This document shows, in pieces, positions 56,955 through 64,000 of a stretch of 64,000 nt of DNA. The notes under the pieces are model-generated. The model saw only the letters and a program-made list of their open reading frames with translations. It searched no databases and was not told where the DNA came from. The stretch is from the NCBI RefSeq assembly GCF_021044755.1, contig NZ_JAJNOR010000001.1, forward strand, positions 558,001 to 622,000, written 5' to 3'. Every line of letters begins with the position of its first letter. Within the stretch, counting starts at the first letter, position 1. This DNA is from Lientehia hominis (GTDB taxonomy: Bacteria > Bacillota > Clostridia > Lachnospirales > Lachnospiraceae). Both the position numbers and the translations under genes were made by a program.

Positions 56955-58370
56955 TTGGAAAAGAAAAATTTTCAGATTCTGATCTACCGATATATGATGG
57001 CACGGATCCACTATGGATTCTATCCGGAAAAAGAACCGTTTCCATCCATTCACAGTCTCGGCAGGATGTTCCATGTCTCGACCATGACGATACGCTGCGC
57101 CTATAAAATGCTGGAAGAAGACGGTTATATCCTTATGGTCAAGAATAAGCGGCCTGTACTCACCTATACTCCTGCCGCCGACAAAAAACTGCCGTCCTGC
57201 CTGTATACCCCGGAACAGACATTCCAAGATCTGTACCAGAGTCTGGCGCTTTTTTTGCCAAGCATTTTCTGTTACGGACTTTTTCTCTGCGAAGACGAGG
57301 ACCTGGAATCATTAAACCGGATTCTGGACAGTCCCGGCAATGCCTGGGATGAGCCGGTAATACGATTTTTGTCCGGAATCGTCAGCAGACTGCGGAATCC
57401 TCTGCTGGCCGATCTCTACTACGATATACTGCTGTATTCCTATCCCTTCTTCCTCTCCCGCATGTATCAGGACAACGCGGAATGGCAGGCCCCTCATAAA
57501 CTGATATGTCAGTATTTTCGGGAGCTCCTTATCGTGAGAAAAGAAGGAAATTTCATAAAGCTTCAGGAATTAATCGACAAAATTTATCAGAATTATCAAT
57601 TTGCCTTTGTTCCACGGTCTGAATCCCTGCCTGCTGAAAACTTTTACCGCTGGTCGAAGCCCCAGATCAGCGGAGCCATCGCCGGCAAACTGATCTACCG
57701 AATCTTCTACGGAATCTATCCCGCAGGCGCCTTTCTGCCGTCTGCGTCTGCTTTGGCAGAGGAATTTTCCGCCGCGCTCATTACCATGCGCCGGACCATC
57801 AAACTCCTAAATGATCTGGGAATGACCGAATCCATCAACGGCAGGGGAACAAGGGTCCTTTCTGAAAAAGAAAGCCTTGAAAAAGTCAGCTGGCTGGATT
57901 CTCAGGTTCAGAAGAAAATCCTCTCCTTTCTGCGCTGTCTCCAAATCCTGGCCATTACCTGCCGAAAAGTGGCAGAAGGAATCATACCCCATTTAAAAAA
58001 GCCAGAGCTTCTCGATGCCGTATCCAAGCTCCGTATCGCCAAAGATATGAACCGGACCGGACTTGTGGAGATGGTCTGCCTGGATCTCCTTCTCTGCTCT
58101 GAAAAATATTTATCCATCCTGGATATCTACGAACATCTGCTGAGTCAACTTATCTGGGGCTATCCGCTTTCATATCTGCCGCCCGCGCCCAGTCCGAGCA
58201 TATATGCCGACGGCCTTATGGAAAGCCTGGAAGCCGGGGACAGCCGCCGTTTTTCTGAGGAATTGGAGAAAAGTCTCCATGCTCTTTTCTATTTTTCCAG
58301 AAAAAAGATGGTTTCTGCTGGAATCAAAGAAGCTGGTGTACTGGATCTTCCGGCCGTACCTTTCTCATGA
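56955..58370 (+). CDS. Regulator with two GntR-type winged-helix domains
   Basis: 471 residues from TTG at 56955; no other start keeps the first domain whole, and the ribosome site is weak. The first winged helix is at about 5-62 (EKEPFPSIHSLGRMFHVSTM, TIRCAYKMLEEDGYILMVKN), the second at about 235-300 (AGAFLPSASALAEEFSAALI, TMRRTIKLLNDLGMTESING). Helical regions follow each, about 170 residues apiece, which looks like an internal duplication. I know no standard GntR subfamily with this layout. Neighbour of the divergent hybrid kinase; targets unknown. Confidence 0.82.
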   Translation: MEKKNFQILIYRYMMARIHYGFYPEKEPFPSIHSLGRMFHVSTMTIRCAYKMLEEDGYILMVKNKRPVLTYTPAADKKLPSCLYTPEQTFQDLYQSLALFLPSIFCYGLFLCEDEDLESLNRILDSPGNAWDEPVIRFLSGIVSRLRNPLLADLYYDILLYSYPFFLSRMYQDNAEWQAPHKLICQYFRELLIVRKEGNFIKLQELIDKIYQNYQFAFVPRSESLPAENFYRWSKPQISGAIAGKLIYRIFYGIYPAGAFLPSASALAEEFSAALITMRRTIKLLNDLGMTESINGRGTRVLSEKESLEKVSWLDSQVQKKILSFLRCLQILAITCRKVAEGIIPHLKKPELLDAVSKLRIAKDMNRTGLVEMVCLDLLLCSEKYLSILDIYEHLLSQLIWGYPLSYLPPAPSPSIYADGLMESLEAGDSRRFSEELEKSLHALFYFSRKKMVSAGIKEAGVLDLPAVPFS

Positions 58371-58407
58371 TGCAGATGCGCTGAAAAATTCCCGGATGAA
58401 ACAAGAC

Positions 58408-58437
58408 CGCCCCAGGACCGAAAACGGTCCTGGGGCG
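58408..58437. terminator. Perfect hairpin between convergent genes
   Basis: CGCCCCAGGACCG-AAAA-CGGTCCTGGGGCG, a perfect 13-base-pair stem with 4-base loop, between the tandem-GntR gene and the arginase-like gene. T runs are weak on both sides. Confidence 0.7.
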
Positions 58438-58536
58438 ATACTGTTATCTCTGCTCTCAAAAATATTTTGAGGGGATTCATAGCCGTATGTTCCTTCTAAA
58501 GGCTCTCCATTCAGCGGCGGACCTGTAAATGAGACG

Positions 58537-59391
58537 TCAGCAATCTGTGAAAATATTGATTTCAGAAAACATTTTATGAAGTCTGTACTCATCGAATGGA
58601 AGATACTCTGCAATGGTAAATCCCACGACATCAGAATTTTCCGTTATATACTTCAGCGCTTTGGAAAGTTTTTCAACTGTCATTTTCCCCCCTCCGGCGC
58701 CATCTCCAACAAGACTTCCATCTGCAAAATATGTGGAGTGGAACAAACGTTCGTCCAGGACGTCGATATCAAAATGAATCAGAATATGCTCAAAACGCTG
58801 CATGAATTCTCTGATCTCATCATCAGATATAAATTTATCTGTCTGCACCTTGTAGCTCACCCCCATGTCATTCAAAAACTTCTCCTGATATCCATGGAGG
58901 TTCTGAAGGCCGAAGTACAGAATTTCGTCCGACATAAATTTTTTGTTTTTCATCATTCCCGATAGGGAATCTGCCCCATGCCCCATCAGCGAGCCAAGCA
59001 CCATAGCATGGGCATTTGGATAACCATCTTTTACAGTAGAAACATCCGGATGCGCGTCAATCCAGATGATTCCAATATTATCATATAATCCATGCAAATA
59101 GTCGAATGGCGCCAAAGAAACCATACAGTTGCCGCCAATCGTGATAATCCTGTCAGGCTTTTCCCTGTCAATCTTTTTTACTGCATCCTTGATTCCGGCA
59201 AGAACTTCTTTCTTTGCATAGATTCCGTCTGTTATTGTTTTTTTCTTGCCATCAGGAGGCGGGACTTCCACCTTCACCAGTGGCTGACTAGCATTCGCCG
59301 GCAGTATGTGCGCCAGCAGATTTGCGCCAAAATAATAGGTTTCCAGTCCTCCGCTGACATGATCCGGATATAATAATCTGATTGTTTTCAT
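58537..59391 (-). CDS. Arginase-fold (ureohydrolase family) protein
   Basis: 284 residues from the ATG at 59391 (AAGGAGG upstream). The metal motifs DAHPD (from D112 in the longer numbering; WIDAHPDVS) and HFDIDVLD are intact. The first motif, normally GGDHS, is GGNCM, so the histidine that binds manganese A is a cysteine. The late Glu (TIAEYLPFD) is present. Enzymes of this fold release urea or similar from guanidino or formimino groups; with the changed ligand the reaction is uncertain. It stands alone between the GntR gene and the ECF cluster. Confidence 0.8.
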   Translation of the reverse strand: MKTIRLLYPDHVSGGLETYYFGANLLAHILPANASQPLVKVEVPPPDGKKKTITDGIYAKKEVLAGIKDAVKKIDREKPDRIITIGGNCMVSLAPFDYLHGLYDNIGIIWIDAHPDVSTVKDGYPNAHAMVLGSLMGHGADSLSGMMKNKKFMSDEILYFGLQNLHGYQEKFLNDMGVSYKVQTDKFISDDEIREFMQRFEHILIHFDIDVLDERLFHSTYFADGSLVGDGAGGGKMTVEKLSKALKYITENSDVVGFTIAEYLPFDEYRLHKMFSEINIFTDC

Positions 59392-59489
59392 ATTGCAGGT
59401 TCCTCCTTGTAACAGTAACAATGATTTAAATGGATAGCAGATGGAATAATCACATTATACTGCATAAAATCGTTTTATGAAAAGGAAAA

Positions 59490-60950
59490 TCATATTTTTC
59501 CCGGGGCGTTCAGCACTCCTTTCCCACCTAAAAGAAGTCTCTGCCGGAAATACCAGTCTGCCAGCTCTTTTCCGCCTTCGCGTGCCACTCTGCCTCCTTC
59601 CAGGAAAAACGCCCGGTCACACAAGGCTGACGCACAGCGAAAATCGTGAGTGATGGTGACCATCGTATTATCCTGCTCTTTGTGAATCTGATTTATCGTT
59701 TCCACCATTTGGCACAGGCCTTTGTAGTCCTGACCTACCGTAGGCTCATCCAGAAGCAGGACATCCGGTCTCTGTGCCAATATGGCGGCGATGGTCACAC
59801 GGCGCTTCTGACCCTCTGAAAGAGAATGGGGGTGCCTGGAAAGAAGACCTTCCAGTCCGAACCGCACTGCTGTCTCCATGGCATAGGCCTTATCTCGTGT
59901 GCCAAAAGAAAGCTCTTCTTCCACGGTGGGCATGAACAGCTGATAATTGGGATTCTGGTAGATTACTCCCACCGTCCGAAACCAAAACCGGCCCGCTTTT
60001 TTTCCCAATGAAGAATCAATGAACTGTTCCACAGAGCCGCTGTCGGCTTTCTGAAGGCGGGCCAGAATCTGTAAAAATGTGGATTTTCCGCAGCCGTTTT
60101 CCCCCAGAAGGAGAATCCGTTCCCCTTTATTTATCTGTGCGTCCAGTCCGTCCAGCACAGGACTGGTATCAAAGGACTTCCGAATGCCGTTAATTTTCAT
60201 GATTGTCTTCCGATCTCCGGCGGAGAACATTCCGTCATCCGAAATAATGCTTATCTGGCTGTTCAAATAGGCGTCCTTGTCTCCTACAAGGCCTGCGGCG
60301 CCGTCCTTAAGTTCCCAGACCACATCCACATAGGGAAGCACGACGTCAAGGCGGTGCTCTGCCAGCAGAACGGCCTTCCCCTCCCTGGCCAGGCTTTGCA
60401 AAAGTTCCAGAAGTTTTTCTGCCCCCTGTTGATCCAGATTCGCCAAAGGTTCATCGAAGATCAGAATATCTGTCTCCATGGCAAGAGTAGCCGCCGTAAT
60501 CAGCTTCTGCTTCTGCCCTCCGGACAGGGTACGGGTTTTCCAGGCGCGCGATAAGTCCATTTTCCTGCAGCCTTCTGACACCCGTTTTTCTATTTCCGGA
60601 GGCGCAATGCCGAAATTTTCACAGCCAAAAGCAATTTCGTCCTCCACCCTCTGATGGACGATCTGCAGCTCCGCATTCTGCAGAACACTTCCCACCTTCC
60701 GCGAAATCTGGCTCATGGAATGTTCTGACACATCCTCTCCATCGATTCTGACCGTCCCTTTAAGCGTCCCCGAAGCCATTCTCGGAATCACGCCGTTGAT
60801 CAGGGACAGCAGCGTGGACTTTCCGCTCCCTGACAAACCGGACAGAAGCGCGATCTGCCCATATTCTATGAAAAAATCCAAATTCCGGAGAACAGGTTCT
60901 GCGCATCCTCCGTAAACAAAGGATTCCACTTCAACTGTAACTGCTCTCAT
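59490..60950 (-). CDS. ECF transporter ATPase with two fused ABC domains
   Basis: 486 residues from the ATG at 60950, which overlaps the EcfT stop as ATGA. Two ABC domains: Walker A SGLSGSGKSTL with TLSGGQKQKLITAATLA and ILIFDEPLANLD, then Walker A GENGCGKSTF with LSEGQKRRVTIAAILA and VLLLDEPTVGQD. LSEGQ replaces LSGGQ in the second. It is the fused EcfA-EcfA' energy unit of an energy-coupling-factor importer together with the next two genes. Confidence 0.92.
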   Translation of the reverse strand: MRAVTVEVESFVYGGCAEPVLRNLDFFIEYGQIALLSGLSGSGKSTLLSLINGVIPRMASGTLKGTVRIDGEDVSEHSMSQISRKVGSVLQNAELQIVHQRVEDEIAFGCENFGIAPPEIEKRVSEGCRKMDLSRAWKTRTLSGGQKQKLITAATLAMETDILIFDEPLANLDQQGAEKLLELLQSLAREGKAVLLAEHRLDVVLPYVDVVWELKDGAAGLVGDKDAYLNSQISIISDDGMFSAGDRKTIMKINGIRKSFDTSPVLDGLDAQINKGERILLLGENGCGKSTFLQILARLQKADSGSVEQFIDSSLGKKAGRFWFRTVGVIYQNPNYQLFMPTVEEELSFGTRDKAYAMETAVRFGLEGLLSRHPHSLSEGQKRRVTIAAILAQRPDVLLLDEPTVGQDYKGLCQMVETINQIHKEQDNTMVTITHDFRCASALCDRAFFLEGGRVAREGGKELADWYFRQRLLLGGKGVLNAPGKI

Positions 60951-61648
60951 AAGACCGCCACCCCCAATGCCGGAGCCGCGATACCGCCGAGGAACAGTAC
61001 AAGAAACAGGACTCCAAAGCATACATCCCTGCTCTTTAAGGATACCGGATGATATACCGTAAAGGCTCCTCCCGCGGTAAAGCCCCTTGTTTCCACCGAA
61101 AGGGCCAGTGTGTCCGAAATATTCACCAGCCGTACCAGCAGCGGAATGAGAAATGCCCGGTAAAACAACACAGGGCTTAACACGGATGTGACTCCTCTGG
61201 TCCGCATAGCGTTTTTCACCTGCCGGATCTCAGCGGAAAGCACTGGGATAAAGCTCATAGTGATCAGCATGCCCAATGTAAGAAGGCGCGGGCAGTTAAA
61301 TGAAGTCAGACTCCGCACCAGATGCACAGGCGGCAGAGAAAGCCCCGGTATGGCGGCCACGGCCACTCCTGCCAGCCGGTTTCCCATCTGCCAGGCAAAG
61401 ACCGCGTTCCTGCCTCCGGCAAAGTAGAAGATCAAACTGAAGACTCCCAGATATACCAGCAGGAAAGGAAGCAGCCGTAAGCAAGTGCGGGCGTAGCCAA
61501 AGCAGCATAAAAGCAGGTATACGCCTGCCACAAAGACTGTTCCCCATATGGTGCGCGCTAAAAGAAGGGCCCCTATGAGAGTCAGCGCTGCGGCCGCGAT
61601 ACTAAATATCGGATACAGCGGTTTTTTAACGTGAAAACGGTCTGTCAT
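60947..61648 (-). CDS. ECF transporter membrane coupling subunit (EcfT)
   Basis: 233 residues from the ATG at 61648, overlapping the S-component stop as ATGA. About five to six membrane helices; the EcfT coupling motifs (A-R-G-type) are seen as AMRTRGVT and SVETRGFTAGG. It links the substrate-binding S component to the ATPase. Confidence 0.9.
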   Translation of the reverse strand: MTDRFHVKKPLYPIFSIAAAALTLIGALLLARTIWGTVFVAGVYLLLCCFGYARTCLRLLPFLLVYLGVFSLIFYFAGGRNAVFAWQMGNRLAGVAVAAIPGLSLPPVHLVRSLTSFNCPRLLTLGMLITMSFIPVLSAEIRQVKNAMRTRGVTSVLSPVLFYRAFLIPLLVRLVNISDTLALSVETRGFTAGGAFTVYHPVSLKSRDVCFGVLFLVLFLGGIAAPALGVAVL

Positions 61649-62208
61649 CTTTTCAGTACCCCCGCTTTTTTTAATTCCCGGGATATCCGGATTCCCACGA
61701 AAGCCCCTGCCGCACTGACCAGAACAGAAGCGGCCGCACATACCGCCGCCACCATCTGAAAACCAGAGCCAAAGAACAAATCATATAATTCTGCGGAAAA
61801 AAAGGCATAATATAGGAGATTAAAGGGCAGCGTCAGGGGAATGAACAGCCAGGACGCGAAAAACACCGCCCTGTCACTCCGATATCCTTTGAACACCAGC
61901 ACGACGAACAGCTCCAGCAAAAGTCCTGTCAAAAGGCTGGAAAAGAACATGACCGGTGCCATAAACAGTTCCACTATGCCGGTAAACACCGCAAAAAACA
62001 GGATGGATCCCACCTTGCGTACCTTCATAAGCGCCACCGCCGGAAATAAAGAAAACTGCAGCGCCGTCACCAGCTGGGCAAGGCCGAATATGTAGACCTG
62101 TGAAACTATGGCCATCACGGCCGCGGTGCACGTGGCTACTGCCGAGACAATGGCGAGAAACACCACATCTTTCACCGTAAAGCGTTCCAGTATTTTTCTC
62201 TCTTTCAT
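61645..62208 (-). CDS. ECF transporter S component, MptD-like
   Basis: 187 residues with five to six membrane helices (TVKDVVFLAIVSAVATCTAA, SLLTGLLLELFVVLVFKGYR, WLFIPLTLPFNLLYYAFF, AVCAAASVLVSAAGAFVGIR). Size, position before EcfT and the F-T-V-K-D-V start fit the MptD/Trep_Strep putative S components. Substrate unknown. It lies 5 bases downstream of an ABC exporter-type gene, so the whole five-gene row is one unit. Confidence 0.85.
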   Translation of the reverse strand: MKERKILERFTVKDVVFLAIVSAVATCTAAVMAIVSQVYIFGLAQLVTALQFSLFPAVALMKVRKVGSILFFAVFTGIVELFMAPVMFFSSLLTGLLLELFVVLVFKGYRSDRAVFFASWLFIPLTLPFNLLYYAFFSAELYDLFFGSGFQMVAAVCAAASVLVSAAGAFVGIRISRELKKAGVLKR

Positions 62209-62213
62209 TTACA

Positions 62214-63896
62214 TTACCTCTCTTTTCTGATCGTTCCCCGGTCTATGGCATAGACCCTGTCGGCTATGGCCATGGTCGATGCCCGGTGGGAAACCAGGAT
62301 GATACATTTGTTCTGCCTCTCCCGCCGGATGGACCGGAGTATGATTCCCTCATTGATACTGTCCACATTACTGGTCGGTTCGTCCAGAAGGATGACCGGG
62401 CTGTCATGGAGAAAAGCCCGGGCAAGGCCGATGCGCTGTTTCTCACCGGCGGACAGATTGTCCCCCAGGGCTCCTGCCCGCGTCTGGTATCCCTCCGGGA
62501 GCTGCATGATAAAATCATGAACCGATGCTTTCCGGCAGGCCCGGGCGATCTCTTCCATGGACGCGTTCGGCTTCGCCATGCGCAGGTTCTGTTCTATGGT
62601 CTCATCAAATATATAAGTTGACTGGCTGACCATAGTCACATTGTCAAGAAGGCTCTCCGAATTTATCCGGTCGATGTCAGTTCCATTATACAAGATCTCA
62701 CCGCTGTCCTTTTTCCAAAAACGGAGAAGAAGCTTTAACAATGTGCTCTTTCCGCATCCAGACGGTCCGACGATACCGACGATCTCACCCCGGCGGGCTG
62801 TGAGAGACACATGTCTTAATACTTCCTCTTCTTCGTAGCAAAAGCTCAGATCCCGGACCTCCAGGCTTTCAAATTCAAAGGTCCTTCCATCCGTCACCGG
62901 CTCCGCGGCCGGCTTTTCTTCCATGAGGTCCAATATCCGGTCGCCGCTGGCAAAGGTCTGGGTCAGATTCCCCGGAAGAGCAGAGACAGCTATGACCGGC
63001 CCAAAGGAACTGAAAATGGCCGCCACTCCTGCGATCATCCTGCCCGCAGTCAGCATTCCGGCAGAATAAAGGCCTATCCCGGCAAACAGAGAAATCATGA
63101 TGAATACGGAAACACACAGCTCTGTTGTCCCGGCTGCCAGCGCAGAAGCGTGTTTGGAAAGGGCCGTCTGTTCCTGCAGCCGTTCCGACCTTACCTCTAC
63201 CTCACCGGCCCGCGCAGGTCCCGCATTATTCAGCACAATATCCTTCACCCCTTTAACGCTGTCCAGAAAATAACCGTTGAAAGAAGCAAACTCTCTCCGG
63301 TAAGCCACGCCGGAAGGACGGAGCTTTCCGCTGGAAACAAGAGGTATGGCAACGCCGATGACGAGATATCCGATAAATGCCGCCAAAGCCAGATACCAGC
63401 TGGAATACAGGCCCACGAAAAGCAGCATGGATAAGGACACCAGCACCGCGATACAAACAGGCGAGACAGTATGGGCATAAAACACCTCAAGGGTTTCAAT
63501 ATCAGCAGTGAGCATGGCGATGATCGCCCCCTTCTGCTTACTTTCCAGCTTTGCGGGGCAGAGTATCCGGAGGGCCCGGAAGATCTTATCCCGGAGAACA
63601 GCCAGCAGCTTGAACGCGATATAATGGTTGCTGTACTGTTCTCCCAGGCGAAGCACGCCGCGCAGTACGCCGCAGCCGACCGTCAGAACCATGAGCTGCC
63701 CGTAGGTCAAGGGGAGCGGCTCGCCTAAAAGCTTGGCAATGCCCAGAGAGCCGAAGACTGGAACTCCAATAGCACAGAGAAATCCCAATACGCCGCCTAT
63801 GACAGCCAGCAGAATGACCCATGCAAGGCTGCCTGCCAGCACGATCAGACGGGCCATAATGGAAACACCTCCCCGCCGTTCTTTTTTCTCAAGCAC
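62214..63896 (-). CDS. Half-size ABC exporter-type protein (TMD-NBD)
   Basis: 560 residues from GTG at 63896, which follows GGAGGTGG and overlaps the upstream stop by 8 bases; homologues also begin with a short basic segment like LEKKERRGG. Six membrane helices (to about 310), then the ABC domain: Walker A GPSGCGKSTL, signature LSAGEKQRIGLARAFLH, Walker B VILLDEPTSNVD and switch SHRAST. LSAGE is a normal variant. It should pair with the upstream ABC gene as a heterodimer. Similar pairs beside ECF genes occur in siderophore-uptake loci. Confidence 0.92.
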   Translation of the reverse strand: MLEKKERRGGVSIMARLIVLAGSLAWVILLAVIGGVLGFLCAIGVPVFGSLGIAKLLGEPLPLTYGQLMVLTVGCGVLRGVLRLGEQYSNHYIAFKLLAVLRDKIFRALRILCPAKLESKQKGAIIAMLTADIETLEVFYAHTVSPVCIAVLVSLSMLLFVGLYSSWYLALAAFIGYLVIGVAIPLVSSGKLRPSGVAYRREFASFNGYFLDSVKGVKDIVLNNAGPARAGEVEVRSERLQEQTALSKHASALAAGTTELCVSVFIMISLFAGIGLYSAGMLTAGRMIAGVAAIFSSFGPVIAVSALPGNLTQTFASGDRILDLMEEKPAAEPVTDGRTFEFESLEVRDLSFCYEEEEVLRHVSLTARRGEIVGIVGPSGCGKSTLLKLLLRFWKKDSGEILYNGTDIDRINSESLLDNVTMVSQSTYIFDETIEQNLRMAKPNASMEEIARACRKASVHDFIMQLPEGYQTRAGALGDNLSAGEKQRIGLARAFLHDSPVILLDEPTSNVDSINEGIILRSIRRERQNKCIILVSHRASTMAIADRVYAIDRGTIRKER

Positions 63897-64000
63897 GGAT
63901 ATCCACCTCCTCCAGCTGTTTCTGAGTTTGATACATGGTCCGGTAAACGCCGTCCTGCTCCATAAGCCTCTCATGGCTGCCCGACTGGGCCACCTTCCCT
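63889..64000 (-). CDS. C-terminus of a second half-size ABC exporter-type protein (cut by window edge)
   Basis: The last 36 codons read GKVAQSGSHERLMEQDGVYR, TMYQTQKQLEEVDIRA, the usual end of an ABC exporter nucleotide-binding domain after the H-loop. The stop at 63889 overlaps the GTG start of the next gene. The rest lies beyond the right edge. Confidence 0.85.
   Translation of the reverse strand, partial: GKVAQSGSHERLMEQDGVYRTMYQTQKQLEEVDIRA

Overview
The window reads as chromosome of a low-to-mid GC anaerobic Firmicute, most likely Lachnospiraceae/Clostridia. Support comes from the gene families present: HydF, EFR1-type flavodoxin/ferredoxin proteins, an IscR-NifS-NifU-MnmA row, acetyl-type MetA, a SpoVB-like flippase, YozG/DUF2975, a FeoA-FeoA-FeoB operon and many 4Fe-4S oxidoreductases. 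Strong AGGAGG ribosome sites and TTGACA/TATAAT promoters also fit. No rRNA, CRISPR array, phage or intact transposase was seen. The one tRNA is tRNA-Ser(CGA).

Left part (1-11.1 kb): the start of gap, a YbaK-type deacylase, an M29 aminopeptidase, then a six-gene minus-strand unit: Crp/Fnr regulator, SsuABC-like ABC importer, HydE-like radical SAM protein and HydF. Next come lgt and a MarR-FtsH pair. Middle-left (11.1-30.8 kb) is an accessory stretch of sensing and efflux modules: YtrA-type GntR with an ABC transporter, an AraC/GyrI regulator beside a short UvrA-like protein and a decayed MATE gene, a second AraC/GyrI regulator, TetR-MATE with twin operators, a third AraC/GyrI regulator, a two-component system with an ABC transporter, YozG/DUF2975, and an aldo-keto reductase behind a MerR-type promoter. 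Housekeeping genes (homocysteine methyltransferase, histidinol phosphatase) lie among them.

31-36.6 kb is lower in GC and looks acquired: a redox mini-operon (ferredoxin-nitroreductase, ArsR, EFR1), a TetR/membrane-protein group, then about 1.3 kb with a stop-interrupted small gene and a roughly 490-bp element bounded by 54-bp inverted repeats. From 36.6 kb the core chromosome resumes: tRNA-Ser, a lipoprotein amidase, mnmA-nifU-nifS-iscR, SpoVB-like, a nitroreductase relic, metA-ligA, rluF. A yybP-ykoY (Mn2+) riboswitch precedes a coiled-coil protein and YccF.

Right part (48.7-64 kb): MATE and divergent MerR/GyrI, feoAAB behind twin GTTAG-N6-CTAAC operators, a hybrid histidine kinase, a regulator with two GntR-type winged helices, an arginase-fold protein lacking one metal histidine, and an ECF transporter joined to two half-size ABC exporter-type proteins. 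The last of these runs off the window.

The best candidates for something new are the Crp-ABC-HydE-like-HydF operon (2.2-7.6 kb), the long inverted-repeat element (35.9-36.4 kb) and the riboswitch-controlled coiled-coil/YccF pair (47.6-48.7 kb). All functional calls rest on motif reading by eye; no database search was run.
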